Assembly (NCBI GenBank): GCA_014526335.1
Contig: JACTAT010000057.1
Location: 172,853 to 236,852 of the forward strand
Origin: Chrysaora quinquecirrha
Taxonomy: Eukaryota > Cnidaria > Scyphozoa > Semaeostomeae > Pelagiidae
DNA length: 64,000 bases
Direction of reading: 5' to 3'
The position numbers were made by a program, and so were the translations under genes. Shown here in pieces: positions 12,855 through 22,725 of this stretch (positions are counted from its first letter, which is position 1; each line of letters opens with the position of its first letter). The notes beneath the pieces were generated by a model. That model was not told the DNA's origin. It saw nothing but the letters and a program-made list of their open reading frames with translations, and searched no databases.

Positions 12855-15800
12855 ACTAATTAACTAACTAATCAACTAACTAACTAGCTAACTAATTAAG
12901 TAACTAACTAACTAACTAACTAACTAATCAACTAACTAACTAATTAACTAACGAACTAACGAACTATCTAACTTACTAACTTAATATTGCTTTCCCAAGC
13001 AAAGAGAGAGTGTGAAGGTTTCTTGGAGATTTAGGAAAGTTTCATGACTATAGAAACTTTAGCTGGTCTTTCGAACATTTTAGCAAGCGTTCGACTCAGG
13101 AATTTAGCTAGACCTAACAAGGTTTTGCGTCAGCAAATACTTTTGTCAACATGGGAACTTGTTGGGAGAACGATTAGAAAAATTCTAATAATTGTCAAAC
13201 GCAGACAGTTAGCTAGTGAGTTAGCCGAAATAATTGTGGGAATATCAAACAGGCCTAGAATTATTGCTACTTTGAAGCAATAAATACAACAGCCTTAATC
13301 CATATAAGTTAAGAAGCCGTATCACATTGTGTGGAGATCAGAGTGATTCTTGGGACAATTACGGAATTATTTGTTTTGGAGCTTGCACAACGCAGGCAAA
13401 AGATGGAGATTAGGATTAATACATCGATAAAGATTATAGATTTATCCAGAGTCCAGAAAAGTGTTTAACCTTCCTCCAGACAAAAATACCCCTAGCTGAA
13501 AACCTTCCTCACTAAATAATGAAAAATAGGCGTGTCTTAGGTGTGGCATCAGATTTTCTTTTGTTCTGGTTGACCTTCCTCCGGTCAATGACCGTGTGAC
13601 CGTAACTTTTTCTTGGCTCTGCAGAGGAGACGGCAAAGATCTTTACGAAAGCTCGTTGCAATCCAAAATAATTTGGCTGGAAGAGAAGTAAGGAAGATAT
13701 TATTTAAATAGCACACTACAATATAGAGGCTCTAATAGGTGGGTGATTAAGCCCTTGCTCCCGCTCGCTCCCATATTAAAAAGCAGCATGCTTCTTGCAC
13801 CCGTCAAAATTAACCTTGTACTCTGAGTAATTTTGTCAATGATTTAAGGCCGATCTCTACAAGACGTTTTACCGGAGCGTCAGTGAAATTCTCGAGGAGT
13901 ACTCGACATATACGCAGTTGATACCTTTTGATCGCCGCATCACAGGATTACATATGTAGCACAGCATATCGTAGCATAGCACAGCACAGCATAGCAAAGC
14001 ATAGCATAGCATAGCATAGCATACCATAGCATAGCATAGCATAGCATAGCATAGCATAGCATAGCATAGCATAGCATAGAATAGCATAGCATAGCATAGC
14101 ATAGCATATCAAAGCGTAGCATGGAATAGCATAGCAAAGCATAGCATAGCATAGCATAGCATAGCATAGCATAGCATAGCATAGCATAGCATAGCATAGC
14201 ATAGCATGGCATAGCATAGCATAGCATAGCATAGCATAGCATAGCATAGCATAGCATAGCATGGCATAGCATAGCATAGCATAGCATAGCATGGCATAGC
14301 ATAGCATAGCATAGCATAGCATAGCATGGCATAGCATAGCATGGCATAGCATAGCATGCATAGCATAGCATGGCATGGCATAGCATGGCAGAGCATAGCA
14401 TAGCATAGCATAGGATAGCAAAGCATAGCATAGCAAAGCATAGCAAAGCATAGCATAGCATAGCATAGCATAGCAAAGCATGGCATGGCATGGCATGGCA
14501 TGGGATGGGATAGCATGGCATGGCATGGCATGGCATAGGATAAAGCATAGCATAGCATAGCATGGCATGGCATGGCATGGCATGGCATGGCATAGCATAG
14601 CATGGCATGGCATAGCATAGCATAGCACAGCATAGCATAACACAGCATAGCATAGCATATAGCATAGCATGGCATGGCATAGCATGGCATGGCATAGCAT
14701 AGCATAGCATAGCATAGCATAGCATAGCATAGCATAGCATAGCATAGCATAGCATGGCATAGCATAGCATAGCATAGCATAGCATAGCATAGCATAGCAT
14801 AGCATAGCATAGCATAGCATAGCATGGCTAAGCGTAGCATAGGAAAGCATAGCATAGCATAACATTGTATAGCATAGCATAGCATGGCATAGGGTAGCAT
14901 AACATGCATGGCATAGCATAGCATAGCATAGCATGGCATGGCATGGCATGGCATGGCATGGCATGGCATGGCATGGCATGGCATGGCATGGCATGGCATG
15001 GCATAGCATGGCATGGCATGGCATGGCATAGCATAGCATGGCATAGCATAGCATGGCATGGCATAGCATGGCATGGCATGGCATGGCATGGCATGGCATG
15101 GCATGGCATGGCATGGCATGGCATGGCATGGCATGGCATGGCATGGCATGGCATGCATAGCATGGCATGCATGGCATGGCATGGCATGGCATGGCATGGC
15201 ATGGCATGGCATGGCATGGCATGGCATGGCATGGCATGGCATGGCATGGCATGGCATGGCATGGCATGGCATGGCATGGCATGGCATGGCATGGCATGGC
15301 ATGGCATGGCATGGCATGGCATGGCATGGCATAATGGCATGGCATGGCATGGCATGGCATGGCATGGCATGCATGGCATGGCATGGCATGCATGGCATGG
15401 CATGGCATGCATGGCATAGCATGGCATGGCATGGCATGGCATGGCATAGCATAGCATAGCATAGCATGGCATAGCATAGCATAGCATAGGCATAGCATAG
15501 CAAAGCATAGCATGGCATAGCATAGCATAGCATAGCATGGCATAGCATAGCATGGCATGGCATAGCATGGCATGGCATGGCATGGCATGGCATGGCATAG
15601 CATGGCATGCATGGCATGGCATGGCATGGCATGGCATGGCATGGCATGGCATGGCATGGCATGGCATGGCATGGCATGCATGGCATGGCATGGCATGGCA
15701 TGGCATGGCATGGCATGGCATGGCATGGCATGGCATGGCATGGCATGGCATGGCATGGCATGGCATGGCATGCATGGCATGGCATGGCATGGCATGGCAT

Positions 15801-17392
15801 GGCATGCATAGCATGGCATGGCATGGCATGGCATGGCATGCAGCATGCATGGCATGGCATGCATGGCATGGCATGGCATGGCATGGCATGGCATGGCATG
15901 GCATGGCATGGCATGGCATGGGCATGGCATGGCATGGCATGGCATGGCATGGCATGGCATGGCATGGCATGGCATGGCATGGCATGGCATGGCATGGCAT
16001 GGCATGGCATGGCATGGCATGGCATGGCATGGCATGGCATGGCATGGCATGGCATGGCATGGCATGGCATGGCATGGCATGGCATGGCATGGCATGGCAT
16101 GGCATGGCATGGCATGGCATAGCATGCATGGCATGGCATAGCATGGCATGGCATAGCATAGCATAGCATGGCATAGCATAGCATAGCATAGCATGGCATA
16201 GCATGGCATAGCATGGCATGGCATAGCATAGCATGGCATAGCATGGCATGGCATAGCATAGCATGGCATGGCATAGCATAGCATGCATGGCATGGCATGC
16301 ATAGCATAGCATAGCATGGCATGGCATGGCATGCATGGCATAGCATGGCATGGCATGGCATGGCATGGCATGGCATGGCATGGCATGGCATGGCATGGCA
16401 TAGCATGGCATGGCATGGCATGGCATGGCATGGCATGGCATGGCATGGCATGGCATGGCATGGCATGGCATGGCATGGCATGGCATGGCATGGCATGGCA
16501 TGCATGGCATGGCATGGCATGGCATGGCATGGCATGGCATGGCATGGCATGGCATGGCATGGCATGGCATGGCATGGCATGGCATGGCATGGCATGGCAT
16601 GGCATGGCATGGCATGGCATGGCATGGCATGGCATGGCATGGCATGGCATGGCATGGCATGGCATGGCATGGCATGGCATGGCATGGCATGGCATGGCAT
16701 GGCATGGCATGGCATGGCATAGCATGGCATGGCATGGCATGCATAGCATAGCATAGCATAGCATGGCATGGCATGGCATAGCATAGCATAGCATAGCATA
16801 GCATAGCATAGCATAGCATAGCATAGCATAGCATAGCATAGCATAGCATAGCATAGCATAGCATAGCATAGCATAGCATAGCAAAGCATTGTTTAGCAAA
16901 GAATAATTTACAGCGTTTGTTTTTCTTTCAGCTTCTAAAGAGCAAGCTGCGGCCAGTTTGCAGATGCCATGGAGCCACTGGATCGTGCGTAACAAAAGCA
17001 TGTTGGCAACCTTTACCATATATAGATGAGGTTGGAACCTCGCTTCGAGAGCAATACAGAAAGGCAGTCGAGGTTAGAATAAACAAAAAGCGAACAAAAC
17101 TCAAAGTGAAGAGAAATAAAAATACAAAATTAAACCAAAAGATCTTGTTTACACAGACTTATCCCCAGACTTTTGTGAGCCAAATAATGAATTTGGTGTT
17201 CTTGGGACCCAAGGACGTGTCTGCAACAAGACGGGAAATTCGTTAAATCGTTGTTCAATACTATGTTGTGGTCGAGGCTATGATACCCTCGTTTTGAAAA
17301 AGACATTCAGATGCAATTGTAAGTTTCGATGGTGCTGCAGTGTGCATTGTAAAGAGTGCGTGGAAGAAAAGATAGAGTATAGATGTAAATAG
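6005..17392 (+). CDS. Wnt family secreted ligand, exon 3 not found, frameshift in last exon
   Basis: Secreted lipid-modified ligand for Frizzled receptors. Exon 1 (6005-6090) encodes a start Met, a hydrophobic signal peptide and YW-W, ending at a GTAAGT donor in phase 2. Exon 2 (11120-11376) continues in frame with the first Wnt cysteines ([22 protein letters not shown]) and ends at GTAAGT in phase 1. The last exon (16932-17392, acceptor TTTCTTTCAG) starts in phase 0 with [10 protein letters not shown], which keeps the serine that Porcupine acylates, then [24 protein letters not shown] and the cysteine-rich end, stop at 17390-17392. Two problems: the central segment (usual RExAFxxAI and WxWGGC) is not found and the phases of exons 2 and 4 do not join; and the reading frame shifts at an A-run near 17118-17122. 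It is either a broken gene or a real one with assembly errors. Subfamily not assignable. Confidence 0.88.
6091..7900. other. Wnt intron 1, first part
   Basis: AT-rich intron DNA without a recognised element up to the MITE at 7901. The open frames near 7538-7819 and 7778-8020 overlap the inverted-repeat element and are not convincing genes. Confidence 0.45.
7901..8115. mobile_element. palindromic MITE, GTATGTGCAGTAC family, copy 1
   Basis: Ends TAATGTATGTGCAGT and ACTGCACATACATTA are inverted copies, extended by CCTGG/CCAGG. The arms are tandem repeats of GTACAGTGGAGG-type units, so the strand folds on itself. It is related to 48018-48264. It lies in Wnt intron 1. Confidence 0.75.
8116..10286. 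other. Wnt intron 1, middle part
   Basis: Fragments at 8120-8290 with repeated CAACATT and TGTTGGG words resemble sequence at 42720-43140, probably remains of one dispersed element. I see nothing else recognisable. Open frames of 70-100 codons here lack splice context. Confidence 0.4.
10287..10495 (+). repeat. (TTAG)n tetranucleotide array
   Basis: About 200 bp of GTTA/TTAG repeated with a few substitutions. It lies in Wnt intron 1. The reverse complement of this unit forms a longer array at 12433-12984, on the other side of Wnt exon 2. Confidence 0.95.
10808..11010 (+). promoter_or_regulatory. promoter-like dispersed module, copy A
   Basis: Contains three inverted CCAAT boxes (CGATTGGTC, CTGATTGGTG and CTGATTGGTG at about 10848-10930), then GGGTATAAATTCCG with the TATA box at 10952-10957, then TCGGTCTGTTTCTGACGT about 25 bp later. 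Spacing and order are those of a TATA pol II promoter such as those of histone genes, though no histone frame follows. The same block is at 45640-45850 (+), 31950-32130 (-), 59910-60060 (-) and partly at 60230-60305 (-). It could be a mobile terminal repeat carrying a promoter. It lies about 110 bp upstream of Wnt exon 2. Confidence 0.55.
11753..11968 (+). pseudogene. non-LTR retrotransposon C-terminal fragment
   Basis: The frame reads [14 protein letters not shown], then NKTRGQ and [10 protein letters not shown]. This matches the pattern after the reverse transcriptase in CR1/Jockey-like LINEs (LRGD, YK-x-HG, TRG, CRLD-R). Only about 70 codons remain, with no catalytic domain. It sits in Wnt intron 2. 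The assignment rests on remembered family pattern. Confidence 0.5.
12433..12984 (+). repeat. (CTAA)n tetranucleotide array
   Basis: About 550 bp of TAAC/CTAA with scattered substitutions, in Wnt intron 2. It is the reverse complement of the array at 10287-10495. Confidence 0.95.
12985..13965. other. Wnt intron 2, no exon recognised
   Basis: I read this stretch in all plus-strand frames for the missing Wnt central exon (RExAF, WxWGGC, LxNxHNNxxGR) and did not find it. An open frame at 13044-13283 of 79 codons has no resemblance to Wnt. Confidence 0.5.
13966..16890 (+). repeat. 2.9-kb pentanucleotide array, (AGCAT)n flanks and (GGCAT)n core
   Basis: Almost uninterrupted 5-bp units. AGCAT units fill the left edge (13966-14470) and the right edge (about 16740-16890). 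GGCAT units dominate 14940-15430, 15550-16130 and 16320-16740, with mixed blocks between. Missing-base junctions (GGCATGCATGGC) occur often, as expected of replication slippage. Because a 5-bp unit repeats its codons every 15 bases, stop-free frames up to 1023 codons appear on both strands; these are not proteins. The array ends about 40 bp before the acceptor of the last Wnt exon. Confidence 0.97.
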
Positions 17393-18620
17393 GATTATAT
17401 GAGAAAACCATTGACTTTGGAATCTGATTACGTCCAGTAGTTTCGGAGGAAATGCTGACATCACACTCAAAATAATCATTCAATTTTCGTAAACTCTCGA
17501 AAAGTAGGAATCTTAAAGTGACTTATCAAAGGTCCGATTCTGCAAACATCTTTCGATCTTCCTTCAGATTTTACGATGCTCTCGAAGTTTTTCCACCTGT
17601 TAGACCAGAAACGAGGATAGGCAGGAAACGCCTGTTATCTTGTGCATTGCAAGAAAGTTGCGCTCTCTTTGCGTATGCTTGGATAATGGTCACAAGATTA
17701 GAAATGCCTGGAAATCATTTTCTTTTAATTGGTCATTGGATTTGTGACTGGGAAATCGTGAAAGTGAAAATACAAATGGATCAATGGATTCGCGTTTCAA
17801 GATTTCTTAGTGGGACTTAGCGGTCATGGTTCCATTAAAGATTATAACATCTACAAACACCCATTAATCGTCGAATGCCATTGTGGGATAATTGTACGAT
17901 AGTTAAGATCTTTATGTAAAACAGGCCTTAGCTACTGTGTAAGATAACGCTTGAGAAATGCTAGTCGCACTCTGTCGCCGCAGTTTCATAAATGGCAAAT
18001 ATAGAAATCATTTTGTCGCAGTCATCGCTGTATAATCGTAAGAATCGTTGTCGAATCGAACGATAAAGAAGTTGCATTCAACGAATGGTATTATAGTAGA
18101 CTGGTATTAAACATTTATGATTTCCACGATGCGTTTGGACTGCTTCAAGGTTGACGTCTGATAAAAGCGTACGCACCATCCTCATGATAATTTGTAAAAC
18201 TAGACTTTCATGAGAAGAATCGTGTTACACTCATTTTTTCTCCTTGCTGTGATTGTTGTTGTTGTTGCTCAGGGCAGCTTGGGAAGAGATTATTAGCGAC
18301 CTATCATTTCTTAGGAGCATAACAGAGACTTGTGTAGCAAGTCTACCTCATCTTATCTGTACCTGTCTCTAGCTTTTTGCATAAGCTCACCAAGATCCAG
18401 ATTTAACAACTTTTTTGTGTTGGCCACCCACTACTGCTCTGGTGTGCCTCTTTTGCTTTACCCTTCTACGATCTCTTCAGTGATCATTGTAGCCAAGCTG
18501 CTGTCTTTTCTAACAGGGGATCCCTTGTCCTAAAAGTTCCAGTAATCTTTCTTTTTTACCAGTCGAGTCGATATAGGGCTAATGTCGAATTAACTACCCA
18601 TTGGTTCATAAGAAACCCAT
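17393..18620. other. intergenic DNA downstream of Wnt
   Basis: An open frame at 17518-17820 (+) of 100 codons resembles nothing I know. Around 18280-18350 the words GACCTATCA, GGAGCATAAC and GTGTAGC recur at 48300-48345 in the same order, so both are remnants of one dispersed repeat. Confidence 0.4.
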
Positions 18621-18960
18621 TTATAAGAAACTCAGTACTGAGATCAATATTGGTTAAGAAACTTTCAGTACTCGACCAAAAATGGCAAGAAACTCGCAGG
18701 TCTCAAGAATCTTTAGAATTAGAAATAAAGCATCGAAAAACAAACTTCTGTTGCACCATAAGTGTCTATTTTTACAGAAAAAACAGCTGATGTAAACGTG
18801 AATTGTATTGCTTCTACTATTTGTAGAATTCAAGTGTCAATTACCTGTTTTGGCACTTAAAAATTTTGATTCTAAGAAACTGCTAAGAATCTTTCAGTAC
18901 CAAATTTGTCCAAAAACTAAGAAACTTTGAGTACTGACCAAAAATCTTAGTTTCTTATAA
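18621..18960. mobile_element. short inverted-repeat element
   Basis: Left end TTATAAGAAACT and right end AGTTTCTTATAA are inverted copies 340 bp apart. Both arms carry further AAGAAACTTT and AGTACT words. No coding capacity; the target duplication is not clear. Confidence 0.65.
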
Positions 18961-19464
18961 AAAAAGATAAAAACCTTATGATGTATGGAAATTAATAGTT
19001 TTCACGACACTGATATTTGTAAGGATTCAAATGGATTCGTTTTTGAAGCAAGCCTGAAAAGATCCTAGCCTTGTCCACTCAATCTAAGCGTCGTCGTCCT
19101 CTGTTTCAGAATTAATGCCCGTAGGTATAAACAAAGCAATTGATTTTTAGGATTTGCTTAATTTAAACCTTCTTCGTATATTTTACTGTCTAAAATTGGT
19201 CCTTGTTGATTCTTCAATTTAATCGACTAAAGTGTTTCTGTCGCTGATTTCGTCCTGGAAACGTTTTTAAGGACCGCCCAGCAAAATACTCCCAAGGGCC
19301 CAGAAATTTCCTGTTATGCCACTGAAGTTAACGTAGTTTTATTGTATTATAAGGGGGTTTTTGAATATTCATTATTTGAAGAATCTTTGTTGGCATTTTC
19401 TCAACCTACACAAACAACTTCAAGTCAAAGTTGTGCCTACACTTACCACTAAGTATCCATTCAC

Positions 19465-19958
19465 GAGGCCCCCAAGGGGGGTGCAAAATCACGCGATCCA
19501 GCGCAATTTTTCGACGATTCAAACTTCATAAAACTTCATTTTCACGTGCATCCAACTTCAGGCGTTGCTACCCAAAATTTTGAGTAGAATCAATATTCAG
19601 GATGTTTAACTTCATATATCTAAAGGATTGGCTTTGAAAAATTCTTTCTACGACGAGTTTGTAACAGGAAGCACACAAAATTAAGATTTTAGGGGACTTG
19701 ATTAGTTATCAAATGATAGAATGACAGAAATATGGTTAGCTGACAATGCTTGATGGATAAAAGGGCATTCCTGCATTCAAGCAACCTCTCAATGTCTGCA
19801 ATACTGTTAATCACGAAATCACGAGCTGTACCAAAGCAATTCACGGGACACGCAGGAGTTTAGATTCACGCATTCCCGCGCAAAAATTTCTCGTTTCACG
19901 ATATCACGCATTAAAAATGGTCCAATAACGCATCACGCAGAACCGCTTGGGGTGCCTC
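19465..19958. mobile_element. TIR element with 6-bp target duplication
   Basis: Ends GAGGCCCCCAAG and CTTGGGGTGCCTC are near-perfect inverted copies, flanked by ATTCAC at 19459-19464 and 19959-19964. The interior is made of CACGCATTCAC/TCACGCAT words and codes for nothing. The 6-bp duplication recalls the element at 2712-5212. Confidence 0.75.
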
Positions 19959-20274
19959 ATTCACATGTGAATAGAACAACAGTTTTCTACTTTATCAGAC
20001 TATGATAAGACGATCAGATCGGAGGTATCTGAAAGTGAAGATTAAAAAGCTACACTGGCGGACAAGAAATGATATGCAAGACAACTGTGACCATCTCCGA
20101 GATGTTAAACATAATCTGTTAAACACATAAGGGGCTTGTGATACCATAATTACAAACAGAGCAAGATAAATATTCCAATATGCTGTATTTCTCTTGTTGT
20201 GTTTTTTTGGGATAGTCAAAAGTTTATTTTGTATTTTGTCAATGATCCAGCATTCTTCAGCTACTGCTGCTGCT
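19959..20274. other. intergenic DNA, nothing recognised
   Basis: No supported feature. A minus-strand frame of 74 codons at 19995-20219 is hydrophobic in part but lacks context. Confidence 0.4.
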
Positions 20275-22001
20275 GCAACCTCGTCCCCAGGGTGAATAGG
20301 CCTCTACGTGAAACTCCGCTGTCCATATACGACCTTGGTATCGGCCTTGTATGTATGTATGTATGTATGTATGTATATATAAACACTGATCCTAATACAA
20401 GGTTTTTCACAGCGCAAAAATTAAATATGAAATTAAATAAATAAATCAATTACAGATGTTATTTACAATTTGTTTGTGAGATAAAGGTCTAAAGTTTCTA
20501 TTCTTTATGAACAAATTAAATAGTTAAATGAGTTTTAAGTGAAGCCTTAAATTGTCCAAAGCTTGGAGCTTGTTTCAAATTTGTTGGTAGTGCATTGAAA
20601 TCTTGAATGCTCCTGTAGTAGAAAGTTTTGTGATGGCTTGATGAAGTTGACATTGGTACATGCAGATTACTCGCTTGTCTTGTATAGTGACTGTGAATAT
20701 CTCTATTGTAGTTGTAATTTTCAGATAAGTATACAGGAGCCATTCCATTTAAGCATTTGTACATCATCGAAAGACGATGAAAATGTCTCATCTGGTCAGT
20801 TTTCATCCAATCAAGTTGTCTTATCAGTTCCGAAGTTTGATGGCGTCTTGGAACTCTGTGTATCACTCTTGTTGCAAAGTTCTGAATTTGCTGAACTTTC
20901 TGCAAGCTGGTACTGGCAGCACTGGCATATACAATGTCACCATAGTTAATTTTCGATATAACTGTGGCGTTGACAACATTCTTAAATGTTTCTTTGGTCA
21001 TGGATCCTCTTACTTTCGAGAGTTGAATAAGTCGCCCAGCGCAGGTTCCCTTTAAGTTTGTTATATGATCCTTCCATGTCAAATTTTCATCTAGTTTCAT
21101 CCGAGATTTTTACAACAGACGTTGCTGTCAAAGATGTTTCGTTTATGGTTATAGATTTGAGCTGAGCAGGGATGTTTTTGTGCTGTTGCTTTGTTCCATA
21201 AATAATGAATTGGAATTTATCAGGGTTGGCTTTTAATTTATTTTGAGAGAACCAGTCCAATATTGTTTTACAGCATCGTTCCAAATTAAGAATACAGGCT
21301 TCAAGTGATTGCGTTGTGCAGCTGGAAAAAAGTTGCAAATCATCTGCATAGCCATGTATGCTGACTTCAGATGCTGAATTCTGGGCATACTTTTTGACAA
21401 TTTCTGGAATTTCATTTATGTAAAGTACAAAGAGTACTGGTCCAAGAACAGAACCTTGAGGAACACCACATTGTAAGCTTTCTTGGTCTGATATCACTGA
21501 GTTAACTTTGACAACTTGTGGTCGATTTCGAAGATACGATGCAAACCAAAAGACTGAATGACAATCAAACCCATAATTGAATAGTTTAGTCAGCAAGATG
21601 GAATGATCAATTGAATCAAATGCTTTACTCAGATCCAGTAATACAGTTGGTTGACCTTGTCTATTCGCATTTTGATTAGCTGTTCAAACAATATAATTTT
21701 TAAGTGACGTCACAGTTTCTTCAAAATTTCACACCAAAATAGGCCGAAAACTATGTGAAAATATGCAGAAAAACCAAAAGATGATGCTACATGAGATATT
21801 GTATCTTGCCTTACAGTTGTGAATGATATTATTTGCATTTCCTTTCTAAGAACATCTGCTTTTGGAATCTACATCTTGCTTTTATGCCTAGGCCAAAATT
21901 GCCAGGATTTTGGCAGATTTTGTGGCCGGTACCAGAGCCCAAATCGATTTGACGGTTGAGATTCGAGGAAACTCGATTTTTGGGCCTGGGGACGAGGTTG
22001 C
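20275..22001. mobile_element. TIR element enclosing a LINE fragment
   Basis: GCAACCTCGTCCCCAGG at the left end and CCTGGGGACGAGGTTGC at the right end are perfect inverted copies, 1727 bp apart. The interior is mostly a 5'-truncated non-LTR retrotransposon on the minus strand. A related end fragment (CCTCGTCCCCAGAC) occurs at about 20 bp length near 60610. The LINE may have jumped into a smaller MITE. Confidence 0.65.
20516..21682 (-). pseudogene. non-LTR retrotransposon reverse transcriptase, 5'-truncated and frameshifted
   Basis: Read from 21682 down, the frame has LLDLSKAFDSIDHSIL, then CGVPQGSVLGPVLF and GYADDLQLF (reverse-transcriptase catalytic block with ADD), then the thumb. Near 21090-21100 the frame shifts, after which LDENLTWKDHI and the tail RHQTSELIRQLDWM continue to a stop at 20516. 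The pattern fits the Jockey/CR1 group. The N-terminal endonuclease is missing, as in dead-on-arrival LINE copies. An A/T-rich tail lies below 20460. Confidence 0.88.
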
Positions 22002-22725
22002 TGCTCAACGAACGTATGTTTCTTCGTTATTCAGCTAAAGTTTCCAAAAGTTAATGAAGTTTCAACTGTAAATTATCAAAAGCTTTGCAGCAACAATGTC
22101 CTTTATCTTTACGGACGTTGACAAGAAGACAAATGCATATGAAATCGTTCAACAGAAATTTAGCACAGTCAAAAAATGCTCAAATGATATGTCTATTTTA
22201 GTTTTCGTTAATTTTCCAATAATATTAATGATACAAAAATGTTATTATTTACAAAACAAAAAGGGTAACTAAGAACTATAATTAAGAAATCTAGTTTATA
22301 GGCCCATGAAACGGGCTTCTCTAACATAACCATGACAGAATCTTAAGGTCCACAAGATTCTTTCTGATATACTAAAAGAGAAGTACATAATACCCCGTGA
22401 TCTCCCTTCATCGTTTTACAGTACTTGTTGCCTTTAGCTGCTATCGGAAGAGCAAAGCAAGAACGAGGTAACTCGATTGATAAGACTGAGCAAAATTCAA
22501 TCACGATAAAGGATATACCAGAAAATACCGAATTAATACGGTATGAGGGTATGCCAAACAATTTCGAAGGAATGCATCCTGGCATACCTATAATTAAATG
22601 ATCTCTAGACTCTATGGAAATTTAGTTACAGGCGAATACCAGCATGAATTTGCTGTTACTCCAAGAGTAACAAAGGCTGTCTACTCACTGCTTATCTCCA
22701 TACTATAATTTACAGACTATAAATT
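22002..22725. other. 3' region of the ARID3 gene
   Basis: Lies downstream of the ARID3 stop codon (gene on the minus strand), so part is probably 3' UTR. No element recognised; no clear polyadenylation signal chosen. Confidence 0.4.

Noticed and set aside
13044..13283. Candidate for the missing Wnt exon
   Set aside because: Contains WELVGRT but none of the Wnt cysteines or the WxWGGC pattern in any frame.
13948..17019. Open frames of up to 1023 codons on both strands
   Set aside because: They arise from the 5-bp array, which has no stop codon in any frame of its unit; the encoded AMPCH/AWHGM strings are repeat artefacts.
20638..21055. Plus-strand frames of about 100 codons
   Set aside because: Antisense shadows of the reverse transcriptase fragment on the minus strand.
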